Shown piece after piece: positions 47,829 through 56,981 of a DNA stretch of 64,000 bases. Source of the DNA: Chloroflexota bacterium (GTDB lineage: Bacteria; Chloroflexota; Anaerolineae; Anaerolineales; Villigracilaceae). The stretch spans positions 1 through 64,000 of the forward strand of contig JAIOAU010000005.1 in NCBI GenBank assembly GCA_019873655.1. Direction: 5' to 3'. Position 1 is the first letter of the stretch; each line of letters begins with the position of its first letter. The position numbers and the translations under genes were made by a program. Under the pieces are notes generated by a model that saw only the letters and a list, made by a program, of their open reading frames with translations, was not told the origin of the DNA and did no database searches.

Positions 47829-49427
47829 TTATCCGAGGTAATCCCTCAAGTGTCTGCTGCGGGTGGGATGCCGCAGTTTGCGCAGCGCCTTGGCCTCGAT
47901 CTGACGGATGCGCTCGCGGGTCACGTTGAAGTAGCGGCTGACCTCCTCCAGTGTGTGATCCTTGCCGTCCACCAGGCCGAAGCGCAGTTCGAGCACCTGG
48001 CGCTCGCGCTCCGAAAGCGCCCCCAGGGCGTGGCGGACCTGCTCGCGCAACATCTCGCGCGCCGCGGCGTCCATCGGTTCGAGGGCGTCGGCGTCCTCGA
48101 TGAAATCGCCCAGTTGACTGGAATCCTCGTCGCCGACCGGCCCCTCGAGCGAAACCGGCTCCTCGGCCGAACGCAAGATGCGATCCACCTTGGCGATGGC
48201 CGAATCCAGGCGATGCTGCAGTTCGGGGTCGAGCGGCGTCTCCTCGTAGCGGGCGCGCAGAATGGCCTGCACATCAGCGTCGCTCAGGAAGCCGGACTCG
48301 AGGGCCATCTCCTCGTTGGTCGGATCGCGGCCGAGTTGCTGGGTCAGCGAGCGCTGGATGCGCAGGATGCGGGTGATCGACTCGAACAGGTGGACCGGGA
48401 TGCGGATGGTGCGCGCCTGCTCGGCGATCGAGCGGTTGATGGACTGGCGGATCCACCAGGTGGCGTAGGTGCTGAACTTGAAACCGCGCCGCGGGTCGAA
48501 TTTGTTGACCGCCCGCAGGAGGCCGAGGTTGCCTTCCTGGATCAGGTCGAGGAAGGAAATGCCGCGGCCGAGATAACGCTTGGCGACGCTGACGACCAGC
48601 CGCAGGTTGGCGCGGATGAGGGCGGCGTTGGCCTCGTCGGCGCGGTGGCGAATCTCTTCGATCTCCTCCTTGAGCGCCCGGGCGTCCGGCAGATTGCGGT
48701 AGAGCGTCCGCAGGGCGGGCAATTTCTGATGCGCCTCCACGTAACGAAGCAGCCAGGCGGCATAGTCGGCCGGCAGGAGGTAGAAGATGAGAAAGGCGTT
48801 GTAGGCGTGGGTGACCAGGCTGTCCCACAGCGGGTCCTTGCCCCAGTATTCACGGTCGATGTACGAACGCAGATAAGAGGGCGCGGTATATTCCCACCCC
48901 TGATGCAGCGACTGGGCTTCGGCCAGCATGAGAGCAGCGTCGGGCAATTCGATGCCCAGGCGCTGGGCGTCCTCCACCAGCCGCCCCCAGGCAGTGACCA
49001 GTTCGGCCAGAGCGGCGCGGTAGGCGGTCACCTCCATCGGGCCGCTGGAGGTCTTGCCGATTTTGCGCCGGCCGAGGGTCAGGATGAGGCGGCGGGCCTC
49101 GATGATGGTCGCCAGGCGGAATTCGCTGTCCGAATCGAGCAGTTTGACCTGGCCGATCTCGCGCAGGTAGAGCCGCACCGGGTCCTCGGAGAGTTCGGCG
49201 GCCAGTTCGCCGGGGCTGACTTCGAGCAAGTCCTCGCCGCTCAGTCCGTTGAGATCGCGGGCAGGGAACAGAGACGGCTCTTCGGTCTCAATGACCAGGC
49301 CCTCGTCCAAATCGCCGTTGATATCCGAGGCGAGTTCGCCGTTCTCGGAGAGAATGGCGTCCTCTTTGGCCTCCGAAGCGGCAGGGCGGCGCGGCAAACG
49401 CGGGGTGGGTTTCATTTTTCGCGGCAT
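47829..49427 (-). CDS. rpoD: RNA polymerase primary sigma factor (sigma-70)
   Basis: The 532-residue protein has the full regions: region 1.2 ([21 protein letters not shown]), region 2 with [32 protein letters not shown] and [20 protein letters not shown], region 3 ([15 protein letters not shown]), and region 4 ([47 protein letters not shown]). Between 1.2 and 2 there is a non-conserved helical insert of about 150 residues, common in RpoD-type sigmas. It directs recognition of the TTGACA/TATAAT promoters seen elsewhere in the window. It follows dnaG by 12 bp, the usual dnaG-rpoD arrangement. Confidence 0.95.
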   Translation of the reverse strand: MPRKMKPTPRLPRRPAASEAKEDAILSENGELASDINGDLDEGLVIETEEPSLFPARDLNGLSGEDLLEVSPGELAAELSEDPVRLYLREIGQVKLLDSDSEFRLATIIEARRLILTLGRRKIGKTSSGPMEVTAYRAALAELVTAWGRLVEDAQRLGIELPDAALMLAEAQSLHQGWEYTAPSYLRSYIDREYWGKDPLWDSLVTHAYNAFLIFYLLPADYAAWLLRYVEAHQKLPALRTLYRNLPDARALKEEIEEIRHRADEANAALIRANLRLVVSVAKRYLGRGISFLDLIQEGNLGLLRAVNKFDPRRGFKFSTYATWWIRQSINRSIAEQARTIRIPVHLFESITRILRIQRSLTQQLGRDPTNEEMALESGFLSDADVQAILRARYEETPLDPELQHRLDSAIAKVDRILRSAEEPVSLEGPVGDEDSSQLGDFIEDADALEPMDAAAREMLREQVRHALGALSERERQVLELRFGLVDGKDHTLEEVSRYFNVTRERIRQIEAKALRKLRHPTRSRHLRDYLG

Positions 49428-49439
49428 AGAGGCTCTTCT

Positions 49440-51344
49440 TCAATGGCGGGCCAGCGATTTCTGCCCGGCCTGGTCAAGGATACGCAACAGGTAGGTGTAG
49501 TTTTGCACCATCTCACGATAGGATTCGGCGCGCAAATCTCCGGCTTGCTGGGCCTCCTCCAGGAGAAAACGCAACTGGTTGAGACTCTCGCTCAGCGCCG
49601 CCTTGCGAATCTTGATGATACCGCGCAGCATGTCTTCGAGCAAGCGTTCCTCGAGCGGAGCCAGGGGCTGGGAACGTTCGATCAGGTCCGCCGCCAGCGG
49701 CGCCAGGGTTTCGGGCAAAGAGGCCAGCAGGTAACGGTCGGGGTCTTCGGCGTCCTGCTCGAGCGACTGACGCACCAGGCGGAAAAGAACCTGATGATCA
49801 GTATACCCGAAATCTTCGTCGGAAAGACGGTTCAGGGAGACCTCTTGCAAAGCGCGGTCGAGGCGATAGAGCAGGTCGGGGCGGCGCAAGAGGATGCTCA
49901 GGATGTGGGCCTCGACGCGGGCGGAAGCAGACGGGGGAATCGGCGCCGGGGGGACGGCGGGCGCTTCGACGGGCGCCTCGACCCGCGGCCGGGGGCGGGC
50001 GCGGCGCGGCGCGGCGGGCAGCGCGCCGACGAGGGCGCGCTCGTCCACCCGCAGGAAGCGCGCCAGTTGCTGACGGTAGGTCTCGCGCTCGACCGGATCG
50101 GGCAAATCTTCGATGAGCGGCAGCACCCGGCCGGCGATCTCGGACTTGACCTTGGCGTCGTCCAGGTCGCGGCCGGCGGCCAGGGCGTGCATGACATGGA
50201 TGACGACCGGCTGGGCCTGCTCGATGAGGGTCCGCCACTGCTGCGGATCGCGCTGGACGATTTCGTCGGGGTCGAGGTCATCGGGCATGGCGGCGACGCG
50301 CAGGTCGGCCTGGAGGCGCGCCTCGTGGCGCAGGAGGCCGCGGGCGTCGAAGCGCAGTTCGTCCTCGCGGTCCAGGCTCTGGCGGGCGGCTTCCAGCCCG
50401 GAGAGGACGGCCTTCTGCCCGGCGGCGTCGGGGTCGAGGGCCAGGACGATGCGACGGCTGAAGCGTTTGAGCAGGCGCAACTGGTCTTCGGTCAGGGCGG
50501 TGCCCATCGGCGAGACGACGTTCTCGAAACCGGCCTGGTGCAGGGCAATGACGTCCAGGTAGCCTTCGACGATGACGGCCTGGTCGGCGGCACGGATGGG
50601 CTTGCGCGCCCGGTCGAGGCCGTAGAGGAGGCGGCTCTTGGAAAAGAGCGGCGTCTCGGGCGAATTGAGGAATTTGGGGTAATCGTTGGGGTCGAGGATG
50701 CGCGCCCCGAAGCCGCACATGCGCCCGTTTTCGTCGCGGATGGGAATCATCAGGCGGTTGCGGAAGCGGTCCACCAGGCCGCCCGCCTCGCGTTGCGAGG
50801 CCAGGCCGGCCTGCAACAGGTCTTCGTCGCGGTAGCCCTGGTCGCGGAAATATTTGAGGGTGGTCTCCCAGCCGGGGGGCGCGTAGCCCAGGCCGAAGGT
50901 CTCGATGGTCGCGTCGGTCAGGCCGCGCTTCTCGTGGAGGTAATCCAGGACGAACTTGCCGGCCGGCGTGAAGAGATGATGGCGATAGAAGGTGACGGCC
51001 GCCTCGAGCAGGCCGCGCAGGCGCTCGTGGGCTTCCCTCTCTTCGGGCTTCTCGGCGCGGTAGGCCTCCAACTGGACGCCAGCGCGCTGGGCCAGGTAAC
51101 GCAGGGCCTCTTTGAAGTCCCAGCCTTCTTTCTTCATGACGAACTTGAAGATATCGCCGCCCTCGTTGCACTGGCCGAAACAGCGCCAGGTCTGCCGTTC
51201 GGGCGAGACGATGAAAGAAGGCGTCTTCTCGCTGTGGAACGGACAAAGACCGGCGTAATTCCGGCCGGTGCGGCGCAGTTTGACGGTCTCGCCGATCAGT
51301 TCGACGATGTCGAGGCGGGATTTGATCTCGTCTATCTGGGACAT
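49440..51344 (-). CDS. dnaG: DNA primase
   Basis: The 634-residue protein has the CHC2 zinc finger (AGLCPFHSEKTPSFIVSPE and WRCFGQCNEGGD), the core with HLFTPAGKFVLDYLHEKRGL and EENGR-type motifs (RDENGRMCGFGARIL), the TOPRIM domain (AVIVEGYLDVIALHQAG and VLALDPDAAGQKA) and a C-terminal DnaB-interaction region. It makes replication primers. A Pro/Arg/Ala-rich link (PAAPRRARPRPRVEAPVEAP, about 435-455) separates the core from the C-terminal part. Confidence 0.95.
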   Translation of the reverse strand: MSQIDEIKSRLDIVELIGETVKLRRTGRNYAGLCPFHSEKTPSFIVSPERQTWRCFGQCNEGGDIFKFVMKKEGWDFKEALRYLAQRAGVQLEAYRAEKPEEREAHERLRGLLEAAVTFYRHHLFTPAGKFVLDYLHEKRGLTDATIETFGLGYAPPGWETTLKYFRDQGYRDEDLLQAGLASQREAGGLVDRFRNRLMIPIRDENGRMCGFGARILDPNDYPKFLNSPETPLFSKSRLLYGLDRARKPIRAADQAVIVEGYLDVIALHQAGFENVVSPMGTALTEDQLRLLKRFSRRIVLALDPDAAGQKAVLSGLEAARQSLDREDELRFDARGLLRHEARLQADLRVAAMPDDLDPDEIVQRDPQQWRTLIEQAQPVVIHVMHALAAGRDLDDAKVKSEIAGRVLPLIEDLPDPVERETYRQQLARFLRVDERALVGALPAAPRRARPRPRVEAPVEAPAVPPAPIPPSASARVEAHILSILLRRPDLLYRLDRALQEVSLNRLSDEDFGYTDHQVLFRLVRQSLEQDAEDPDRYLLASLPETLAPLAADLIERSQPLAPLEERLLEDMLRGIIKIRKAALSESLNQLRFLLEEAQQAGDLRAESYREMVQNYTYLLRILDQAGQKSLARH

Positions 51345-51400
51345 GGCGGTGTCCAGTGTTCAGTGTCCAGTGTGTTCAGTGTTCAGTGGTCAGGCGGCGG
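51345..51400. repeat. Word repeats upstream of dnaG
   Basis: The word CAGTGTTCAGTG and variants (GTCCAGTGTTCAGTGTCCAG) repeat here, as at 19260 and 54611. Confidence 0.6.
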
Positions 51401-51462
51401 AGGAGGACAGGTGAATTATAGACGCGGAGGGAAAGGGACGCAACCGCAAAATTAACGGCAGA

Positions 51463-51489
51463 GACGCCGGGGGCTTTCGTCCCGGCGTC
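51463..51489 (-). terminator. Terminator after glyQS
   Basis: A 9-bp stem GACGCCGGG/CCCGGCGTC (51463-51471 with 51481-51489) has a 9-base loop. A T-rich stretch lies about 10 bases further on the minus strand, downstream of the glyQS stop. Confidence 0.6.
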
Positions 51490-51515
51490 CTGAAGGGTCG
51501 CGGCCGGTCGGCGTT

Positions 51516-54500
51516 CTAGAAGCCTTCCAGTTTGCTCAAGTCGGCGAGGCCTTTGGATAAGTCGGCGATTTGCCCGACCAGGGCGAGGCGGTTGTTTCTC
51601 ACGGCTTCGTCGTCGGCCATCACCAGCACCTTGTCGAAGAAGGCGTTGATGGCGGGGATGAGGGCGACGACCATTTCGAGCAGTTCGTTGACGGTGGACG
51701 GCGGACGGCGGACGGTGGAGCGGAGGGCATCGTGCAGGGCTTTCTCCTCCGGCTCTACAAAGCGGCTTTCGTCCACGGTCTGCGGCCTGCGGTCGGCCGT
51801 CTTGAGAATGCGGACGCAGCGCGCGTAGCCGGGCAGGATTTCGCGCCAGTCGTCGCGCTCCACCCAGGCCTGGAGTTGTTTCACGGCGCGGGCCGCGGCG
51901 GCAGGGTTGGCGAACTGCTCGGCCAGGACGGCGTCCACGACATCGTAACGGTAGCCCATGTCTTTGAGGGCCACGCTCAGCCGCCCGGCGAGGAAGTCGA
52001 GAATCCTGGCCTGCATCTCCTGGGTGACCTCGATGGGCTGGAGGAGGGCGGCCTGCTTCACGGCTTCCACGAGGTCGAAGTCGGCGTCGTGTTCGATGAG
52101 CGGCTGGACGACGCCGATGGCGGCGCGGCGCAGGCCGAAGGGGTCTTTCGCCCCGGTCGGGGCCAGACCGGCGGCAAAGAGGCCGACGAGCGAGTCGAGG
52201 CGGTCGGCGAGGGCGAGCGCCAGCCCGGCGCGGCTCTGCGGGACAGGCAGGTACTGCTCGCCGATGGCCTCTGCCACTTCGGGCTTTTCGCCGGAACGGA
52301 GGGCGTACTCGCGCCCGATGATGCCCTGCAGGGAGGTCATCTCGGTCACCATTTGGGTCGCCAGGTCGGCTTTGGCGAGGAACGTGCCGCGTTTCACGGT
52401 GTCACGTTCGATGTTTGAAAGATGGAGCATGTCCGCAACCCCAGCGGCGAGGCGCAACATGCGCTCGGATTTGTCGAGCATGGAGCCAAGTTTGGTGTGG
52501 AAGGTCAGTCCCGCCAGTTTGGGGCGGAAGTCTTCCAGTTTGTGTTTGAGGTCTTCGCGGACGAAGTAGTTGGCGTCGGCGAAGCGCGCGCCGAGGACGT
52601 GTTCGTTGCCCTGGCGGACAAGGTCGAGGTGGAGGTCGTCGCCGTTGCGGATGGCGATGAAGTACGGCAGAAGAGGAGTGTCACGTTGCCCAGTGTCAAG
52701 TTGCCCGGTGTCATGTTGCCCAGTGTCACGTTGCTCAGTGTCATGTTGCACGGTGTCACGTTGCCCGGTGTCAAGTTGCCCGGTGTCACGTGACACGGGA
52801 ACACCTGACACTTTTTGCACGGGAAAATACCGCTGGTGTTTCTTCATCACCGAAATCAGCACGTCGCGCGGCAGTTGCAGGAATTGGGGGTCGAAGCCGC
52901 CCAGGACAGCGGTCGGTTTTTCGACCAGGTTGGCGACTTCGTTCAGGAGGTCTTCTTCGATGAGGGCTTCGCCTCCCACCGAGGCGGCCGCCTGCTTCAC
53001 CTGCTCCATGATGGCGGCCTTGCGCTCTTCCTTGTCGAGGACGACGCCGGCCTGGCGCAGGAGGTCGAAGTATTGGTCCGCCGAGGGGAGGACGATTTCG
53101 GGCGAGTCGTAGGGACGCAGGCCGCGCGTGACGTTGCCCGACGCGACGCCCGCGTACTCGAAGGGGATGACCGTCTCGCCGAAGAGGGCCGCCAGCCAGC
53201 GAATGGGGCGCGAGAAGGCGATGCCCAAGTCGTTCCAGCGCATCGTTTTCTCGAATTTGATTTCGGCAATCAGTTTGGGCAGGGCGTCGGCAAGGACTTC
53301 GGGCGCGGGGCGGCCGGTCTGCTTGACGACGGCGAAGACGTATTTGCCGCCATTCTCTTCGCGGACGATGAGGTCGTTCACGTCCACGCCGTTCTTTTTG
53401 GCAAAACCTTGCGCGGCGGGAGTGGGATTGCCGTTGTTGTCGAACGCTTTATCAGCGGGCGGACCCTTGACGAGCGACTCGCGGTCAGGCTGATTCGGGG
53501 AGAGAGACTCTATCGAAACGGCGAGCCGGCGCGGGGTCGCGAAGACGCGAATGTCTCCGTGGGTGAGGTAGAGTTCGTCGAGGAAGGATGGGAGGCGGGC
53601 AAGGAGTTGTTCGTGAGCGGAGTCCACATCCGAGGCAGGGAGTTCTTCGACGCCGATTTCCAGCAAGAAAGTCGAAGGTCGCAGGTCGAAGGTCGAAGGT
53701 TTGGCTTGACTTTCGACTTTCGACTTTTGACTCTCCTTGAGAAGCGGGTGTCCCAGTTCCTTGCGCTGTTCCACGTAGGCCTCGGCGACGCGGCGGGCAA
53801 GTTCGCGCATGCGGCGGAAGAAGGCCTGGCGCTCGGCCACGCTGACCGCGCCGCGCGTGTCGAGGACGTTGAAGGTGTGCGAGCATTTGAGGACGTAGTC
53901 GTGGGCGGGGAGGATGAGTCCCTGTTCGAGGCAGGCTTCGGCCTCGGCGGAGAAGAGGTCGTACATGCGACGGACGCGCTCGACATCGGCAATCTCGAAG
54001 TAGTATTTGGAATGCTCGAATTCTTCGCGGCGGCGAATCTCGCCGTAGGCGACCTGCTCGTTCCAGGGTTCGTCCCAGATGGCTTTGGCGTTATTGAGGG
54101 CAATGAGGATGCGCTCCAGCCCGTAGGTCAGTTCGACGGCGACCGGGTCGAGGGTCACGCCGCCCATCTGCTGGAAGTAGGTGAATTGGGTGATTTCCTG
54201 CCCGTCGAGCCAGACCTCCCACCCCAGGCCCCAGGCGGAGATGGCGGGCTGTTCCCAGTTGTCCTCCACGAAGCGGATGTCGTGCTGGCGCGGGTCGATG
54301 CCCAGGGCTTTGAGCGAGTCGAGGTAGAGTTCCTGCGGGTTGCCCGGGTCGGGCTTGAGGATGACCTGGTACTGGTAATGCACCTGGAAGCGGTTGGGGT
54401 TCTCGCCGTAGCGCCCGTCGTCGGGGCGGACGGACGGTTCGACGTAGGCAACGTTCCACGGCTCCGGGCCGAGGACGCGCAGGAAGGTAGCCGGGTTCAT

Positions 54501-54605
54501 CGTCCCCGCGCCGACCTGGGTGTAGTAGGGCTGCCAGATGAGACAGCCGCGCGAGGCCCAGTAATTCTGGAGTTTGAGGATGATTTCTTGAAACGTAGAA
54601 GGCAT
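51516..54605 (-). CDS. glyQS: Glycyl-tRNA synthetase, fused alpha and beta subunits
   Basis: The 1029-residue protein joins GlyQ (about 1-295; [65 protein letters not shown]) to GlyS (about 318 onward; [53 protein letters not shown], and a C-terminal anticodon-binding-like part). It charges tRNA-Gly. Fusion occurs in several Chloroflexota and other phyla. Three low-complexity stretches are encoded by spacer-type words: the alpha-beta linker ([20 protein letters not shown]), a DTGQ repeat after KHQRYFPVQ, and a C-terminal linker ([13 protein letters not shown] and [11 protein letters not shown]). Confidence 0.93.
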   Translation of the reverse strand: MPSTFQEIILKLQNYWASRGCLIWQPYYTQVGAGTMNPATFLRVLGPEPWNVAYVEPSVRPDDGRYGENPNRFQVHYQYQVILKPDPGNPQELYLDSLKALGIDPRQHDIRFVEDNWEQPAISAWGLGWEVWLDGQEITQFTYFQQMGGVTLDPVAVELTYGLERILIALNNAKAIWDEPWNEQVAYGEIRRREEFEHSKYYFEIADVERVRRMYDLFSAEAEACLEQGLILPAHDYVLKCSHTFNVLDTRGAVSVAERQAFFRRMRELARRVAEAYVEQRKELGHPLLKESQKSKVESQAKPSTFDLRPSTFLLEIGVEELPASDVDSAHEQLLARLPSFLDELYLTHGDIRVFATPRRLAVSIESLSPNQPDRESLVKGPPADKAFDNNGNPTPAAQGFAKKNGVDVNDLIVREENGGKYVFAVVKQTGRPAPEVLADALPKLIAEIKFEKTMRWNDLGIAFSRPIRWLAALFGETVIPFEYAGVASGNVTRGLRPYDSPEIVLPSADQYFDLLRQAGVVLDKEERKAAIMEQVKQAAASVGGEALIEEDLLNEVANLVEKPTAVLGGFDPQFLQLPRDVLISVMKKHQRYFPVQKVSGVPVSRDTGQLDTGQRDTVQHDTEQRDTGQHDTGQLDTGQRDTPLLPYFIAIRNGDDLHLDLVRQGNEHVLGARFADANYFVREDLKHKLEDFRPKLAGLTFHTKLGSMLDKSERMLRLAAGVADMLHLSNIERDTVKRGTFLAKADLATQMVTEMTSLQGIIGREYALRSGEKPEVAEAIGEQYLPVPQSRAGLALALADRLDSLVGLFAAGLAPTGAKDPFGLRRAAIGVVQPLIEHDADFDLVEAVKQAALLQPIEVTQEMQARILDFLAGRLSVALKDMGYRYDVVDAVLAEQFANPAAAARAVKQLQAWVERDDWREILPGYARCVRILKTADRRPQTVDESRFVEPEEKALHDALRSTVRRPPSTVNELLEMVVALIPAINAFFDKVLVMADDEAVRNNRLALVGQIADLSKGLADLSKLEGF
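52678..52811. repeat. 15-bp coding minisatellite in glyQS
   Basis: Seven full and one partial copy of a 15-bp unit (GTGTCAAGTTGCCCG and variants) start at 52678 and recur every 15 bp to 52782. The last unit becomes the perfect palindrome GTGTCACGTGACAC (52783-52796). On the coding strand the units give the pentapeptide DTGQ plus Leu, Arg or His. Confidence 0.9.
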
Positions 54606-54650
54606 GTCGGTATCCAGTGTTCAGTGTTCGGTGTTCAGTTTGGTGGAGCG
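54606..54650. repeat. Word repeats upstream of glyQS
   Basis: The word CAGTGTTCAGTGTTCGGTG fills the short spacer between the AbiEii gene end and the glyQS start. Confidence 0.6.
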
Positions 54651-54656
54651 AAAGGA

Positions 54657-55520
54657 TTATACCTGTTTTTCGAGGCCGCTGTCGGAGAGATAGAACTTTG
54701 CGAATTCGGTAAAGTTGACGTGGAAGCCTTCCAGCCAGGATTCGATGAAGGGGCGCGACTCGAACATCGGCAGCAAGTCCACTGCCAGATCGGCCGGACG
54801 GATTGCGGACACTTTTTCCTGCAACGCCTCCATGGCCGTTCGAACCGTGTAGGGTCTTTCGCCGTCTCTGGCAAGTTTTTCTTCCAGCGGCCAGACGCGC
54901 TTCTGCATGAACCACAGCAGGTCATAGAAATCGCGGCCTTTGAGCAGCGCCCCATCGCGCCCGCGCTGGAAGTTGCGCTCCAGGCAGGCCAGCATCTTCC
55001 CGGCCATCATCGTCTCCAGCGAGAAATGCGCCGGGACGAAACTCAAGCCGTGAAAGAAAACCGGCGTCTTTGCAATGACGGCGGTCTGCGGGTGGGTGCT
55101 GATCTCGATTTTCAGGTGCAAGGCTTCGCTGGGGTGGTCGGCCAGACCCAGGGCGTTCAACAGCGGAAGTTTCAGCGTGAAGCGCAGGATGCCGCTTTCG
55201 CCTTGCTGGGTTTTGACAGCCGCCTCGGGATAGGCCAGACTCTTGTGGAAAAACGCAAGCAAATCATCCGGCAGACGGCTCAAGTCCAGCCCGGCGCTGT
55301 TGTCCAGGTCGAGGTCCTCGGACAGGCGGTTGAGACCATAGACCACGTGCAGGCAGGTGCCGCCGTAGAAATTCAAGCGGCGGTAGAGAGGGTGGTTGTA
55401 GAGAAAATCGAGCAGGCGCGCTTGCAGGGCCTCTTTGAGCAGGATGCGCCGCGTCTCGTTGGCGAGAAGCGGGTCTCTGCTTTCGAGAACATGCCGCAAG
55501 GTCTGAATCAGGGTCGCCAT
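54657..55520 (-). CDS. abiEii: AbiEii-type nucleotidyltransferase toxin
   Basis: The 287-residue protein has the nucleotidyltransferase motif FYGGTCLHVVYGLNRLSEDLDLD (about 50-73), the acidic metal site DLDLD and the further strand LHLKIEIS with Glu/Glu. Conserved KMLACLERNFQRGRDGALLKGRDFYDLLWF follows. This is the AbiEii/AbiGii toxin family, used as an abortive-infection effector that transfers nucleotides to RNA. It overlaps the antitoxin gene by 13 bp. Complete and apparently intact. Confidence 0.88.
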   Translation of the reverse strand: MATLIQTLRHVLESRDPLLANETRRILLKEALQARLLDFLYNHPLYRRLNFYGGTCLHVVYGLNRLSEDLDLDNSAGLDLSRLPDDLLAFFHKSLAYPEAAVKTQQGESGILRFTLKLPLLNALGLADHPSEALHLKIEISTHPQTAVIAKTPVFFHGLSFVPAHFSLETMMAGKMLACLERNFQRGRDGALLKGRDFYDLLWFMQKRVWPLEEKLARDGERPYTVRTAMEALQEKVSAIRPADLAVDLLPMFESRPFIESWLEGFHVNFTEFAKFYLSDSGLEKQV

Positions 55521-56158
55521 ATATGCCTCCGCAGGTTTTCATAGATGCGCGTCATTTTGGGACTGGCAGCGCGTTCGACCAGCCGTCGGAATTCGTCCCG
55601 CTCTTCCGCCGGGACCTCGTCCAGGTTCAGGCGCAACTCCTCGGCGAGGTCGAAGTCGAGGCGGCGGACGGCCGCTCCCAGCGGACGCAGGTAGAAATAG
55701 TCGAACAGCGCTTTGGCCGGCGAGGCCTCGGCGTAGCGGATGCCGTAATATTCCAGAATCGTAAAACCGCAGTAGAGGTCCGGGCGCAGGTGACGATACC
55801 AGAAAGTCCCCAGGGGGTTGACCACCCGGCGCGTGTTCTTGAGCGTGACGGCGGTGAGCGGATAGGTAGCCTCGGTCAACAGGTTGTGGCGCTGTAAGAT
55901 GAACTCCAGCGAGACATAAGACTGCGGCAGGAGGATGGCGCTGACGGCGGGCATGAAAGCGGCGTCGGCGCGGCGACGTTCGTAGAAGCGGCGCGTCATG
56001 TAGACGCCCTTCTTGAGCGGCAGGATATGTCCGGCGGCCGCCCAGCGGTGGAGCAGCAGACGCGCCTGCGCCGGGCTGTCCATGCCGGCGGCCTGACGGA
56101 AGCCCTCGATGGTGAAGTAGGGGATGGACTCAAAGGCGGCGAGAAGATTCGTTTTCAT
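55508..56158 (-). CDS. abiEi: AbiEi-type antitoxin/transcriptional regulator
   Basis: The 216-residue protein has an N-terminal winged-helix (FTIEGFRQAAGMDSPAQARLLLHRWAAAGHILPLKKGVYMTRRF) and a C-terminal antitoxin domain (VSLEFILQRHNLL, IRYAEASPAKALFDYFYLRP). AbiEi proteins repress their own promoter through inverted repeats and neutralise AbiEii. No SD precedes the ATG at 56158; the start codon is part of the operator. Confidence 0.88.
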   Translation of the reverse strand: MKTNLLAAFESIPYFTIEGFRQAAGMDSPAQARLLLHRWAAAGHILPLKKGVYMTRRFYERRRADAAFMPAVSAILLPQSYVSLEFILQRHNLLTEATYPLTAVTLKNTRRVVNPLGTFWYRHLRPDLYCGFTILEYYGIRYAEASPAKALFDYFYLRPLGAAVRRLDFDLAEELRLNLDEVPAEERDEFRRLVERAASPKMTRIYENLRRHIWRP

Positions 56159-56212
56159 ATCGGATAATTATCAGATTATGATAATTATCCGATATAAATT
56201 TCTGGATGTCAA
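56157..56212 (-). promoter_or_regulatory. AbiE promoter with a 16-bp inverted-repeat operator
   Basis: On the minus strand TTGACA (56207-56212), 17 bp, GATAAT (56184-56189). A perfect 16-bp inverted repeat (ATATCGGATAATTATC at 56157-56172 and its complement at 56180-56195, 7-base centre) covers the -10 and extends to the start codon. It is the expected AbiEi binding site; the transcript leader is only about 20 bases and lacks an SD. Confidence 0.8.
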
Positions 56213-56221
56213 GCCGTGAGA

Positions 56222-56249
56222 CAGAAAACGCCCCGCTCCAAGCGCGGGG
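56222..56249 (-). terminator. Terminator after the MNT-type gene
   Basis: The stem CCCCGC/GCGGGG (56231-56236 with 56244-56249) is followed on the minus strand by CGTTTTCTG. It lies about 75 bp past the stop and just upstream of the AbiE promoter. Confidence 0.5.
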
Positions 56250-56322
56250 ACGGACGGGACAAAAGGCTGTAGTCCTATCGGACCGCCTCGCCGCAGTGCA
56301 AGACTACAACAATTTTTCTAGT

Positions 56323-56625
56323 TCAGGAATCAAAGGCGACACGAATCAACTCTCCCTCGATGCGCTCTTTGACATAAGGCTTCAAACTGTCGGGCGTCCC
56401 CAGGTCAACGGGGCAGCCGAGCAGTTTTTCGAGGTAATCCTGCAACGCAAACAAACCAAAGTAACCGACAGGGCGGTCGAACTCGACCAGCAAGTCCACA
56501 TCGCTGCCGGGAGCGGCTTCGTCCCGCGCCACCGAACCAAACAGCAACAGGGATTTGACGCCGAATTTTGTTTTCAATTCGACGTTCTTTTGTCTCAGCG
56601 TCTGGAGAACAGTATCTTGTTGCAT
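56323..56625 (-). CDS. MNT-type nucleotidyltransferase (antitoxin-like), orphan
   Basis: The 100-residue protein has the minimal nucleotidyltransferase motif LLLFGSVARDEAAPGSDVDLLVEF (about 26-49) with the two metal Asp residues. A conserved LFALQDYLEKLLGCPVDL and YVKERIEGELIRVAF follow. In most loci such proteins AMPylate and silence a HEPN toxin encoded next door; no HEPN gene is visible on either side here. It may be an orphan remnant or act in trans. Confidence 0.8.
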   Translation of the reverse strand: MQQDTVLQTLRQKNVELKTKFGVKSLLLFGSVARDEAAPGSDVDLLVEFDRPVGYFGLFALQDYLEKLLGCPVDLGTPDSLKPYVKERIEGELIRVAFDS

Positions 56626-56981
56626 CTCAAATATTATACGTCACTTTCACCAGGGCTTTAACTCCCGAGGTATGGCTTTTTCAAGAACGGCAAGTCAGAC
56701 GAGGCGCGCCTGGCGGGGCGGCAGGACGCACCGCGGCGTCTCCGGCGGGGGATGGAATCCCTCCGCCTCAGCGCCTGCAGCGGACTTCCATGACCTGGCG
56801 AGCAAATGGGCAAATCTCCGATTTGCCCCACGCATTCCACCTCCGTGAACGCCGCCGTCCACGAATTCTTGACGAATGCACGAATATCGAGGCAGGCGCG
56901 CATTCGTGCATTCGCGGCCCCATTCGTGGACGGTTTCCCCCGCTTCAGGATTCCAGAATTTCAGAAACCAGCGTTTCAGAA
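56626..56981. other. Non-coding spacer with a 13-bp inverted repeat
   Basis: No gene is supported. A perfect inverted repeat (CGAATGCACGAAT at 56873-56885 and ATTCGTGCATTCG at 56902-56914, 16-base centre) lies in word repeats of the CACGAAT kind. It could be a terminator for the neighbouring operon. GC and short-word content resembles the nuoB-nuoC spacer. Confidence 0.6.

Noticed and set aside
47850-51455. A 1201-codon open frame on the plus strand
   Set aside because: Antisense shadow of rpoD and dnaG; its protein is low-complexity and shows no motif.
56323-56625. Complete MntA/HEPN toxin-antitoxin pair
   Set aside because: No HEPN gene is seen on either side; only the MNT-type partner is present.
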